Notes under the pieces: generated by a model
Told to the model about the DNA's origin: nothing
The model's input: the letters and a program-made list of their open reading frames with translations, nothing else
The model's database searches: none
Made by a program: the position numbers and the translations under genes
Part shown: positions 10,001 through 17,880 of the stretch, in pieces
Layout of the letters: the number at the start of each line of letters is the position of its first letter
Position numbering within the stretch: the first letter of the stretch is position 1
NCBI GenBank assembly: GCA_017435305.1
Contig: JAFSFH010000015.1
Coordinates: 1 to 38,112 of the forward strand
Direction of reading: 5' to 3'
Length of the DNA stretch: 38,112 nt
Origin: Clostridia bacterium
GTDB taxonomy: Bacteria; Bacillota_A; Clostridia; Oscillospirales; Acutalibacteraceae

Positions 10001-11467
10001 GTTCTGTACATCGACGGCGAGAAGGTTGGCGAGACCGCCGCTACCGGCGAGGTCACCTTCAAGAACACCTACATCACTCTGGGTGCCTGCACCAATGCTG
10101 CCGGTAACGCTGCCTACACCTATCAGGGTGACATCGCTGTTGCCCGTATCTACACCCAGGTAATGGATAAGTCCGATGTGACCCGTGCCATCAACGCTCT
10201 GGCCAACGACAGCTACATTGCTCCTCTGTATGAGAAGTACATTGCTCTGTACAACATTGCCGCCAACAACGAGCTGAACGGCTATCACACCGCTGCTGTT
10301 GCCGATCTGCTGCTGGAGATCAATCTGGCTGTTAACTCTACCGCTCTGACCCCCGAGATCGCTGACGCTTACATCGCTGAGGCCAACGCTCTGCTGGCTA
10401 ACCTGATGAAGTACGACGCGAAGGCTCCCTACTCTGTGCTGAACGATAAGCTGGACGACTTCTCCAAGGTGCTCTCCAGCGACGCTTATGCCGGTCTGCA
10501 GTGGGAGTACAACGGCGATATGAAGGTCAGCATGGTTTCCAAGCAGAACAACAACGCCGACTACTCCCTGATCTACAAGGTGTCCGGTAACGTGTCCGAA
10601 ATCGCGGTCGACGTTCACAGCATCACCGTTTACGACAAGAATTACACTCCGGACCACATCTCCATCTTCGTGTCTGAGGATGGCGAGAACTGGGTCGAGG
10701 CTCCCGCCACTCTGACCTCTTCCGTCAACGCTCTGACCGCTTACTGGTTCGACGACGTCCTGACCGCTAAGGTTGACGGCGCGTACAAGTACGTCAAGGT
10801 TCAGCTGAACGTCTTCGGAGAGGCCATCGACGAGAACGGCGCTCCCACTCCCTGCGTCAACTGGACTACCGCCATTGACAATGTCCGCATCTGGTACGCT
10901 GAAGAGGGTCAGGAGATCCCCGAGCCCAACTTCGCCAAGATTACCAAGGTTCCTGCCACCGCTGCCTATGCCCAGATGGGCAAGACCGCCAAGATCGCCA
11001 TCAAGGCTGAGGGCGACGGTCTGACCTATCAGTGGTATCTGAAGAACGATGGCAAGACCACCTATAGCAAGTCCTCCGTCACCTCTTCCACCTACTCTGT
11101 GAAGATGGCTGACAAGGTGAAGGGCCGCCGCGTCTACTGCGTGGTTACCGACAAGTACGGCAACTCCGTCCAGTCCAAGACCTTCATCCTGCGCGAGAGC
11201 GTCAGCATCGTGACTCAGCCCAAGAACGCCAAGGTTGCCATCGGCAAGACCGCTAAGGTCACCGTGAAGGCCTCCGGCGACGGTCTGAAGTACACCTGGT
11301 ACGTGAAGAATGCCGGCGCTACCAAGTACACCAAGTCCAAGATCACCTCCGCTACCTACTCCGTCAAGATGTCCAGCAAGGTCAACGGCCGCCGTCTGAT
11401 CTGCTACGTCACCGATAAGTACGGTAACAAGGTCAAGTGTGAGACCGTTAAGCTGAGCAAGAAATAA
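7019..11467 (+). CDS. Giant secreted metallophosphoesterase with LamG-like and Ig-like domains
   Basis: A 1482-residue exported protein. I prefer the GTG at 7019, eight bases after GAAAGGTG; a GTG at 7010 would overlap that site. After the signal peptide (1-29, ending LSVAA) come a Big-like domain (~30-115) and a LamG-like region (~120-430). A calcineurin-type metallophosphoesterase follows (~436-700) with DIH (Asp443, His445), GD (Asp477), GNHE (Asn513, His514), His596 and GHSH (His632, His634). Then come an FN3-like part, a second LamG-type domain (~845-1065), a helical spacer, a discoidin-like beta sandwich (~1138-1295) and two Ig-like domains (1303-1482). Codons such as GCT, GTT and CGT are favoured and GCG is rare, unlike its neighbours, suggesting high expression. 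It probably hydrolyses an extracellular phosphoester; the substrate is unknown. No anchor is visible, so it is secreted or held by the Ig-like modules. Confidence 0.88.
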   Translation: MKKTCKKILAIACCMAMMITTFSVVGLSVAAEGEYFTITANNRNLFLNVDQEVALSDISVVINDAAVNGNDVAWTSSDAAVEIGGGILKVSAKGVFTLDVEDAEGNPGTVTVITKNADESEYVLYEEDFENVENGTLPEGWTEAENADVVADEAVQANFPNYIDNAQVIDGKLYIGNGYNTAYNYVWLPEFLDAFPDTQVSVNMAQTWVYNNIRAGGIVTRGDRTDAGAHPAGGYRIFIRRATTGGDGMRLTSLARIDNAANKTDKGLPFPIGSTRGDWSRPDWTVELPEDPWQNGDVSEWNTPCDPDGDPGWKAKGYYVTWDVTTTDDRYTIDAYKSFEQAQFGGDMGPGNGGAWWKTYHLKGDPSLEGYEMDVDLSRWEAVDKRDSGAIGLFTSGVQLAVESIKVSIPATILAANPDKYTKTELDPSLATYESQKIGVLSDIHLQTGTTAADYALKNALTNMKNDGVSAVLFTGDLVNTGVPAEYEKLLAIWDEVFPDPATAPKRLTITGNHEYEGVYFRGETYDDVLQTYLDAFGYDEPNFHEVINGIHVIGITSESHVVDGKYTMETTDWLVEQLDAARADNPYGPIIVMCHQTIAGTTYGSEWGSSATGEINNVLRYYPEVVYLAGHSHFDFTNEKSIMQKDFTCIDVPSLQYTSTENGVGGSNATAYEYQNYLMLEIDGEAKTMTVKRMKSYEKSADTHEYETVQVKEPWVLNLPLLKKADFTYTAARGEAVAAPTFAEGAAVEVTNVTTSSVSIKFPAASHEDYVHAYNVKVTDTAGEVLVQKYFVSDFYKLGDKQTEYALDLEGLPCNTKINVEVTAMESYGKLSAPIVGEAATLPITTPSVGKNEADFFDVNLVSGFQDNSGYRRSYEIFNKAHPIKLYDDETLGRQVAHLGGWVNYASSMGSFKEISDAFSMELMFKTPATTGGDLEQRITGTLYGGGITVIYNRETGLLKAGPYMGNYHKCVEATLSPETWYHAVITYDGASVVLYIDGEKVGETAATGEVTFKNTYITLGACTNAAGNAAYTYQGDIAVARIYTQVMDKSDVTRAINALANDSYIAPLYEKYIALYNIAANNELNGYHTAAVADLLLEINLAVNSTALTPEIADAYIAEANALLANLMKYDAKAPYSVLNDKLDDFSKVLSSDAYAGLQWEYNGDMKVSMVSKQNNNADYSLIYKVSGNVSEIAVDVHSITVYDKNYTPDHISIFVSEDGENWVEAPATLTSSVNALTAYWFDDVLTAKVDGAYKYVKVQLNVFGEAIDENGAPTPCVNWTTAIDNVRIWYAEEGQEIPEPNFAKITKVPATAAYAQMGKTAKIAIKAEGDGLTYQWYLKNDGKTTYSKSSVTSSTYSVKMADKVKGRRVYCVVTDKYGNSVQSKTFILRESVSIVTQPKNAKVAIGKTAKVTVKASGDGLKYTWYVKNAGATKYTKSKITSATYSVKMSSKVNGRRLICYVTDKYGNKVKCETVKLSKK

Positions 11468-11500
11468 GTTCTTGTTCCCGACTTAACACCAACCTTTAGC

Positions 11501-11532
11501 AAAAACGCCCCTGCTTCGGCAGGGGCGTTTTT
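11501..11532. terminator. Terminator after the metallophosphoesterase gene
   Basis: A perfect 14-bp stem (11501-11514 with 11519-11532) on a TTCG tetraloop, flanked by A and T runs, so it can act in both directions. Confidence 0.95.
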
Positions 11533-11791
11533 CTGTATCGGCGGTGGGGGAGGGGAACTGCCCCCGTCCGGGACGACCATCCGTCTTTTTCGGTGTATTA
11601 TGGACAAAATTACCAAAAAGTACGAAAATTAGGGCACAATGCTAAAGAGAAAGCACAAATTTCACGAAAATCTAAAATTCGGATAACTACAAACCAAATG
11701 AAGGAACTGTGCAAATGAAAATATAATTGTTATAATATAGGTGAATATGGTGGAGGTATATTTCCACCAAGAAAATAGGGAGGAAACCATT
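11533..11791 (+). promoter_or_regulatory. Intergenic region with promoter for the Thr-rich surface protein
   Basis: This non-coding, AT-rich stretch contains two TATAAT hexamers (11722-11727 and 11731-11736). No good -35 hexamer sits 16-18 bp upstream of either, so activation may be needed. A small inverted repeat TGGTGGA / TCCACCA (11748-11754, 11763-11769) falls in the predicted leader. GGGAGG at 11778-11783 is the ribosome binding site of the next gene. Confidence 0.5.
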
Positions 11792-12943
11792 ATGAAAAAG
11801 TACGTTTCTTTGCTTTTGACCGTCGCTCTGCTGTTGAGCCTGACCGTATCGGCCAGCGCCGCGGTCACCGACACCTTTGTGGACGAGATTCCCGCTGACT
11901 CCGCCAACTTCAAATCTGAGGTGGTGGAGTTCTCCAGCGTGGGCGAGGACCCCAACAACAGCCACAAGATCGCTGTGGAAAACAACCCCGATCTGGGAGC
12001 CACTCTGTTGCTGAAGACCGCTGCCCCCCGCAGCGCCATGTGGGAGGAGTATATCGTCTATAAGATGGCTAAGAACATCTGTGGCTTTAAGTTCGACGTG
12101 ATGTGCTGTGCCGGTCTGGGCAACCCTCTGGAGGACATCACCGTCTACATCTCCAAGACCGGCGCCGCCGGCTCCTGGCAGGAGGTCAGCACCCAGGCTA
12201 CCAAGTATACCTACGACGAGGACATTTATATCAACTTCGATAAGGCGTACTGGCATCAGTCCACTCTGATGAACAAAAAGTCCATCAGCACCGGCTACAA
12301 GTACATCAAGATCCAGTTCAACCCCTGCACCGAGTCCATCGACGTGCCGTGGAACGTGGCCATTGATAAGATCACCATCTATATGGGCACCAAGACCGAC
12401 CCCGTGAAGATCAGCGACGAGGATAAGTTCGAGACCTACGAGCAGATCAACGCCACCAAGACCACCAAGCCCACCGGCGGCAACACCACCGCTGACAACG
12501 GCGGCAATAACAACACCACCGCCGGCAACGATAACGGTGGCTCCAACAAGACCACTAAGCCGGTGAACGGCTCTGACAAGACCACCAAGCCCATCGGCGG
12601 CTCCAACAACACCACCAAGCCCATCGGCGGCGCTGTGGATACCCCCGTGCAGGGCGGTACCAGCGAAGTGACCCCCGGCGATTCCACCACCCCCGGCGAT
12701 AGCACCGGCAACATCACCGACGGTGATCCCACCGCCTCTGTGAGCGGCAACGTGGGCGATCCCACCGACACCCCTGCCGGCGAGTCCGGCGATCCCTCCG
12801 CTCCCGCTGCGAACGAGAACGTATCCGGTGACAACGCGGAGGATAAGGGTCCCGGCGCATGGCTGTGGATCGTGATCGGCGTTGTGGCCCTTCTGGGCGC
12901 CGGCGCAGGCGTGTTCTTCTTCCTGAAGAAGAAAAAGGCCTAA
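11792..12943 (+). CDS. Membrane-anchored surface protein with Thr/Gly-rich stalk
   Basis: A 383-residue type I surface protein of unknown function. The start at 11792 follows GGGAGGAAACCATT; the longer frame from 11741 lacks a site. Residues 1-24 are a signal peptide (ending VSASA). A globular domain (~25-205) is followed by a low-complexity stalk with repeated TTKPxGG units and many Asn, Gly and Thr (~215-355). A single membrane helix (WLWIVIGVVALLGAGAG...) and KKKK tail end the protein. The globular part ends W-N-V-A-I-D-K-I-T-I-Y after a strand reading YKYIKIQ. This matches in layout the W-T-T-A-I-D-N-V-R-I-W segment after YKYVKVQ in the protein encoded just upstream, so both likely carry the same discoidin-like binding domain. 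The C-terminus is a plain TM plus lysines, not an LPxTG sortase signal. Confidence 0.85.
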   Translation: MKKYVSLLLTVALLLSLTVSASAAVTDTFVDEIPADSANFKSEVVEFSSVGEDPNNSHKIAVENNPDLGATLLLKTAAPRSAMWEEYIVYKMAKNICGFKFDVMCCAGLGNPLEDITVYISKTGAAGSWQEVSTQATKYTYDEDIYINFDKAYWHQSTLMNKKSISTGYKYIKIQFNPCTESIDVPWNVAIDKITIYMGTKTDPVKISDEDKFETYEQINATKTTKPTGGNTTADNGGNNNTTAGNDNGGSNKTTKPVNGSDKTTKPIGGSNNTTKPIGGAVDTPVQGGTSEVTPGDSTTPGDSTGNITDGDPTASVSGNVGDPTDTPAGESGDPSAPAANENVSGDNAEDKGPGAWLWIVIGVVALLGAGAGVFFFLKKKKA

Positions 12944-12964
12944 GATTATTTGTCAAGATGCGGT

Positions 12965-13008
12965 GTCGTCCGCCGTGCTCCGTTAATGCGGAGCACGGCG
13001 CAGACGAC
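12965..13008 (+). other. Long GC-rich hairpin without T tract before the AraC gene
   Basis: A perfect 12-bp stem (12971-12982 with 12989-13000) on a TTAATG loop, extended by GTCGTC/GACGAC (12965-12970, 13003-13008) past a two-base bulge. No T run follows, so it is not a standard intrinsic terminator. No clear promoter lies between it and the next gene. It could protect or partly attenuate a transcript running from the surface-protein gene into the AraC gene. Confidence 0.65.
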
Positions 13009-13030
13009 CCAACGTTAAGGAGAGATACCT

Positions 13031-13993
13031 GTGTCCCTGAGCGGTAAACGATTTCAGTTTGATAAATTGTACGAGAGCAACGAGGGCGGCGAAGCCCGTC
13101 GTTTTGGTGCGATCGATCTGTATCAGGCCGGTGAGGTGTCCTGTGTCGATGGGTATGAGATTCCGTCCCATACCCAGTGGTGCCACGAGATCAGCTATGT
13201 GATCAGCGGCGAGGGATACTTTACAGCGGGCGATAAGACAGAGCTGCTGACAGAGGGGGATATCCATTTCTGTCCGGCGGGAAAGACGCACGCCATTCGT
13301 ACCATCAGCGGCTCCAGCCTCCGCTATATGTACATCGGTTTTCTGTTTAACGATGGAGCGGACAGCGACGAGACTCTGAGCGCACTGAGAGATTATTTTA
13401 ATAATCTGGCGTTTTATAAGGCTTCGGATACCCGCAGCCTGATCGTCACTCTGTTCCGCAATTTGGATGAGCAGTATGGACAGGAGGTCTATTTCCATAA
13501 GATGGTGGAGACCTACCTGGTGCAGATGCTGGTGCTGGCGCACCGCTGTTTTGAGGCGCAACCCAGAAACGAGTATTTCCCGCCCATGTCTGAGAAAAAC
13601 ATCAGCCAGTCTATGTACGCGGTGGCGAAATACATTGACGCGCACATCTTTGAGAATATCAACGTACAGCAATTGGCACAGAAGATCGGCTATAACTACT
13701 CGTATCTGTCGGACGCGTTCTGCCGCTGCAACGGCATCACCATCCGCCAGTACATCAGCAACCGAAAGATCCAAAAGGCCATTGAGCTGATGTGCTGCGG
13801 CGAGTTGTCGCTGGGGCAGGTGTCCAACCGTCTGCAGTACGCGACGGTACAATCCTTCAGTAAGGCGTTTAAGAGAGTGATGGGCTGCTCGCCCACCGCC
13901 TTTATGCGCAAGCGGGCCGGTCAGATGCACGAAGCGGCGTCTGACGGGGCAGACCCCGGGATGCCCGCATCGGATAATGAGCACAACGACTGA
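13031..13993 (+). CDS. AraC-family transcriptional regulator
   Basis: A 320-residue regulator. The GTG start lies six bases after AAGGAGAG. The N-terminal half is a cupin-type sensor domain (CHEISYVISGEGYF near residue 55 and a GDIHFCPAGKTHAI segment near 75) that probably binds a sugar. Residues ~200-305 form the paired helix-turn-helix of the AraC/XylS class, with INVQQLAQKIGYNYSYLSDAF as the first helix-turn-helix and SLGQVSNRLQYATVQSFSKA as the second, ending in the family-typical GCSPTAF. It is the first gene of a tightly spaced series with sugar importer genes and is very likely their activator in response to the imported sugar. Its binding sites could not be located with confidence. 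Confidence 0.92.
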   Translation: MSLSGKRFQFDKLYESNEGGEARRFGAIDLYQAGEVSCVDGYEIPSHTQWCHEISYVISGEGYFTAGDKTELLTEGDIHFCPAGKTHAIRTISGSSLRYMYIGFLFNDGADSDETLSALRDYFNNLAFYKASDTRSLIVTLFRNLDEQYGQEVYFHKMVETYLVQMLVLAHRCFEAQPRNEYFPPMSEKNISQSMYAVAKYIDAHIFENINVQQLAQKIGYNYSYLSDAFCRCNGITIRQYISNRKIQKAIELMCCGELSLGQVSNRLQYATVQSFSKAFKRVMGCSPTAFMRKRAGQMHEAASDGADPGMPASDNEHND

Positions 13994-14021
13994 GAATTTT
14001 GAGTAAAGGAGAGTGAGAGTG

Positions 14022-16898
14022 ATGCGTATGAGTAAGCAAAGAATAGCCGCGCTGCTGATGGCAGCGGCGGTGCTGTTTGCCTGCGTGCCTTCCGTGCCCG
14101 TATCGGCGGAAGAGGTTACGCCGGTGCCGCTGGCTGATGCGACGGATACCCTCGCTCTCCCCACCTATTACGATTATCAAAAGGCGGTCACCTTCTCCCC
14201 GGCGGAAAAGGCTATTTCCTTGCCGATCGGCGGAGCGGTATTGTCCAAGGAGAATGCCGCCGCCACCACCTATCTGAAAACCGAGGCTGTCTGCCTGTCT
14301 CCCTCCGGCTATGCCCAGTGGACGGTGGACGTCCCTGCCGATGCCACCTACGTGGTCCGTCTGGATTACGCGGCTCAGGAGAACGTGGGTCAGATGCTGG
14401 AGGTTATGCTGGCGGTGGATGGTAATTATCCCTTCCGCGAGGCCACGGGCCTGACCCTCAAGCGCCTGTGGCAGGATGCCACCGAGATCCAGCAGGACTC
14501 CCACGGCAACGATCTGGTGCCGGAGCAGCGGGAGGTGGTGGCCTGGCAGCAGGCCTCGCTGATCGACATCACCGGCTATACCAACAATGCCTATCGACTG
14601 GCTTTAACCGCCGGCACCCACACCATCCGCCTGATGGCGGGCGACTATCCGCTGTATCTGTCCGGTGTGACGCTGGACGTGGAGCGGCAGCCTGAGAGCT
14701 ATGAGCAGGTGCTGGCTCAGTGGCAGTCCGAGGGACTGAAGCCGGTGGATATGGAGCCGCAGACCTATGCGGCGGAGACCCCTCTGCTGAAGTCCGACCG
14801 CACCATTTTCCCCGTCTATGACCTGAGCAACGCATCCACCGTGCCCAGCGAGCCCGGCGTGATCAAGCGCAACGTCATCGGCGGCACCAACTGGAAAAAG
14901 GCGGGCGAATGGATCACCTACGAGGTGGACGTACCGCAGGACGGTCTGTACGCTCTGACGCTGAAGTATCGCCAGAACATTTCGATGGACACCACGGTGT
15001 ACCGCGATATTTACGTCAACGGCGAGATTCCCTATGCCGAGCTGGAGGACGTGGCGTTCCCCTTTGCCTTTAAGTGGGCGAACGTGACTCTGCAGACGGC
15101 GGACGGAAAACCCCTGTACGTTAAACTGAACAAGGGCTCCAATACCATTCGGATGGAGACCACCACCGGCGCCTATGCATCCCTCCTGCTGGACGTGGAT
15201 GCGCTGGCAAAGAATATGAACGACCTGTATCGCCGCATCATTATGGTGACCAGTACGTCGCCGGACGAGATGCGCGATTACTTCCTCACCAGCGAGATCC
15301 GCGGTCTGGAGGGTATGCTGGCGGAGATGGCACGGCTGTCCAATGAGTATGCCGACCGTTATGAAGAGATCAACGGCGGCGCCTCTCAGCAGTCGGCGGT
15401 GCTGCGCACCGTGGCGGACCAGATGGAGGTCTTTGCGGAGGATCCCGACAAGATCCCCAAGGGTCTGGCCACCTTCCGCGAAAAGATCACCGCCCTGACC
15501 GACTGGCTGCTCAACAACCAGGAGCAGCCGCTGGAGCTGGACTACTTTATGATACATAGCGAGGGGGAGGAGATCCCCTCGGCCACCGGTCATTGGTGGA
15601 GCAATTTCATATTCTCCATCAAATGGTTCCTGGCTACCTTCTCCGCCGACTATGCGTCGCTGGAGGAGTATACCGACGGTGGCGAGCAAAAGGTGATCAC
15701 CGCCTGGATCAGCGACGGTCGTGACCAGGCCACCATTATGAAGGATATGATCGCCGACAGCTTTACCGCCGACACCGGCATCGCGGTCAACGTGAATCTG
15801 GTGCAGGGCGGTCTGATCGAGGCGGTGCTGGCAGGCACCGCACCGGACGTGGCCATCAACGTAGCCCGCGGACAGCCGGTGAATCTGGCGTCCCGTAGCG
15901 CCCTGATGGATCTGACCCAATTTAAGGAGCTGGACACCGTCCGCCAGCGCTTCACCGACGACGCGCTGATGCCGTACACCTACCGCGACGGTGTGTACGC
16001 CCTGCCTATGACCCAAACCTATCAAGTGATGTTCTACCGCACCGACATATTCCGCGAACTGGAGCTGGAGGTTCCCCAGACCTGGCAGGAGTTTATGGAC
16101 GTGGCGGCAGTGCTCCAGCGCAACAATATGAAGGTCGGTCTGCCCTATACGGCCATTACCGCCACCGGTGCGGTGGAGGTGGGCGTGGGCGCCAAGGATC
16201 TGTATCCCACGCTGCTGATGCAGGGGGGAGGCAGCTTCTACAATAAGGACCTGACCGCCACCGCGCTGGATAATCAGCAGGCCCTGGAGGCCTTTGAAAC
16301 CTGGACCGGCTTCTACACCGATTACGGGTTCGATCTGAGCTATGACTTTGCCACGCTGTTCCGCAGCGGTGAGATGCCTATGTGCATTACCGCCTATCCC
16401 ATGTACGGTACGCTGTCCGCCGTGGCTACGGAGATTCGCGGCTGTTGGGAGATGACGGTTCTGCCCGGCACGGTGCAGGAGGATGGCTCCATCAATCGCA
16501 CCGCCGGTGCCTCCGGTTCTGCCGCCGTCATCCTGCGCGATGCCAAGGATCCGGACGCCTGCTGGCAGTTCCTGGAGTGGTTCACCCGCAAGGATACCCA
16601 GGCGGATTACGGCAACCGACTGGAGAATCAGCTGGGCGAGGCCGCCCGCTATGCCTCCGCCAACCTGTCCGCCGTAGAGTTGCTCAACTGGAGCAGCCGG
16701 GAGAAAGAGGTGTTGCGCAACCAGCGTCAGTGGGTGCGCGAGATTCCGGAGATCCCTGGCAGCTATTACACCTCCCGCTGTATGGACAATGCATTCCGCA
16801 GCGTCATTTACGACGGCGACAACCCCCGAAAAGTATTCGAAAAGCAAGTAGAGATCATCGACAGTGAGCTGAAGCGCAAGCGCCTCGAGCTGGAGTAA
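14022..16898 (+). CDS. Solute-binding protein fused to N-terminal carbohydrate-binding-like modules
   Basis: A 958-residue exported protein, about twice the usual size of a sugar-binding lipoprotein. I chose ATG 14022, ten bases from AAAGGAG; a GTG at 14013 and an ATG at 14028 are in frame but badly spaced. The leader contains both a possible lipobox (LFAC) and a possible type I site (VSA-EE), so the mode of attachment is unclear. Two similar beta-rich segments (~85-222 and ~255-400, each with a 'vPxdAtYvvrLdY' / 'vPqdGLYaLtLkY' strand) resemble CBM35-like modules. A helical linker follows, then an extracellular solute-binding domain (~547-958; EQKVITAWISDGRDQ, TAPDVAINVARGQPVNL, YALPMTQTYQVMFYRTDIF). 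It is likely the receptor for the permease pair directly downstream. Confidence 0.88.
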   Translation: MRMSKQRIAALLMAAAVLFACVPSVPVSAEEVTPVPLADATDTLALPTYYDYQKAVTFSPAEKAISLPIGGAVLSKENAAATTYLKTEAVCLSPSGYAQWTVDVPADATYVVRLDYAAQENVGQMLEVMLAVDGNYPFREATGLTLKRLWQDATEIQQDSHGNDLVPEQREVVAWQQASLIDITGYTNNAYRLALTAGTHTIRLMAGDYPLYLSGVTLDVERQPESYEQVLAQWQSEGLKPVDMEPQTYAAETPLLKSDRTIFPVYDLSNASTVPSEPGVIKRNVIGGTNWKKAGEWITYEVDVPQDGLYALTLKYRQNISMDTTVYRDIYVNGEIPYAELEDVAFPFAFKWANVTLQTADGKPLYVKLNKGSNTIRMETTTGAYASLLLDVDALAKNMNDLYRRIIMVTSTSPDEMRDYFLTSEIRGLEGMLAEMARLSNEYADRYEEINGGASQQSAVLRTVADQMEVFAEDPDKIPKGLATFREKITALTDWLLNNQEQPLELDYFMIHSEGEEIPSATGHWWSNFIFSIKWFLATFSADYASLEEYTDGGEQKVITAWISDGRDQATIMKDMIADSFTADTGIAVNVNLVQGGLIEAVLAGTAPDVAINVARGQPVNLASRSALMDLTQFKELDTVRQRFTDDALMPYTYRDGVYALPMTQTYQVMFYRTDIFRELELEVPQTWQEFMDVAAVLQRNNMKVGLPYTAITATGAVEVGVGAKDLYPTLLMQGGGSFYNKDLTATALDNQQALEAFETWTGFYTDYGFDLSYDFATLFRSGEMPMCITAYPMYGTLSAVATEIRGCWEMTVLPGTVQEDGSINRTAGASGSAAVILRDAKDPDACWQFLEWFTRKDTQADYGNRLENQLGEAARYASANLSAVELLNWSSREKEVLRNQRQWVREIPEIPGSYYTSRCMDNAFRSVIYDGDNPRKVFEKQVEIIDSELKRKRLELE

Positions 16899-16922
16899 TT
16901 TGTAACGGAAAGGAGAGATACG

Positions 16923-17843
16923 ATGGCCAACTCTGTACTGAAAAAACGCAGACCGTTGTCCGCTAAGGCGGCGGTAAATCTGACCGCCTACGGTATGATG
17001 GCGCCGTATATGATCCCCTTTCTGGTGCTGACGATTATTCCCGTGGTGACGGCGATCGCCCTCAGCTTTACCTACTTCAATATGCTGGAACCCCCCAAGT
17101 TTATTTTCTTGGAGAATTACATCCGTATGTTCCTGGATGACGACGTGTTCCCCAAGGTGCTTAAAAACACCCTGCTGTTCGCGCTGATTACCGGCCCTGT
17201 CAGTTATTTCATCTCCTTCATCAGTGCCTGGATGATCAGCGAGTTCCCGCCCGCCATCCGTTCGATTTTCACCCTGGCCTTTTATTCACCGACCCTGACC
17301 GGTAACCTGTATTTCACCTGGACCTACGTGTTCTCCGGTGACCGTTACGGTATTCTGAACAGCATTCTGCTGAATCTGCATTTGGTAGAAAGCCCCGTTC
17401 AGTGGCTCAGCGACCCCAAGACTATGATGGGCTGTTTGATCATCATACAGCTGTGGTCCAGCTTCGGCGTCAGCTTCCTGGCGTTTATCGCCGGCTTCCA
17501 GAATATGGATCGGAGCCTGTCCGAGGCGGGTGCCATCGACGGCATCCGTAACCGTTGGCAGGAGCTGTGGTACATCACCCTGCCGTCTATGGCTCCCCAG
17601 CTGCTGTTCAGCGCCGTGCAACAGATCGCCGCCTGCTTCTCGGTGGGTCAGATCGTGCAGGCGTTGGCCGGTTTCCCCACCACCAACTATGCGGCGGATA
17701 CCCTGCTGACCTATATGCTGGACGTGGGTACGGTCCGCTTCGAGATGGGATACGCCTCGGCTATTGCCACGTTCCTGTTCCTGATGATGGTCTTTGTGAA
17801 TTTTGTGATTACCCATTTGCTCAAGCGGTTTAGTGCCGACTGA
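16923..17843 (+). CDS. Sugar ABC transporter permease (LplB/MalF-type), first pair
   Basis: A 306-residue inner-membrane permease with about six hydrophobic helices. The ABC-permease EAA loop begins at Glu201 (EAGAIDGIRNRWQELWYITL) and would contact an ATPase. GGAAAGGAGAG precedes the ATG. It lies 24 bp after the large binding-protein gene and is paired with the next permease gene. No ATP-binding subunit is encoded nearby; in related Firmicutes systems a shared MsmX-like ATPase energises several importers. Confidence 0.93.
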   Translation: MANSVLKKRRPLSAKAAVNLTAYGMMAPYMIPFLVLTIIPVVTAIALSFTYFNMLEPPKFIFLENYIRMFLDDDVFPKVLKNTLLFALITGPVSYFISFISAWMISEFPPAIRSIFTLAFYSPTLTGNLYFTWTYVFSGDRYGILNSILLNLHLVESPVQWLSDPKTMMGCLIIIQLWSSFGVSFLAFIAGFQNMDRSLSEAGAIDGIRNRWQELWYITLPSMAPQLLFSAVQQIAACFSVGQIVQALAGFPTTNYAADTLLTYMLDVGTVRFEMGYASAIATFLFLMMVFVNFVITHLLKRFSAD

Positions 17844-17880
17844 TAACGGCGCGAATTTATAAGAAAGGAGAGGAGTCGGA

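Noticed and set aside
6995..10657. 1220-codon minus-strand frame opposite the phosphoesterase gene
   Set aside because: The sense strand has all the phosphoesterase motifs. The antisense frame is open only because of the biased third codon positions.
12944..13030. Promoter for the AraC gene
   Set aside because: TTGTCA occurs at 12950-12955, but no -10 hexamer lies at a workable distance.
14604..16847. 747-codon minus-strand frame opposite the large solute-binding protein
   Set aside because: No family motifs and no ribosome binding site; the sense product is clear.
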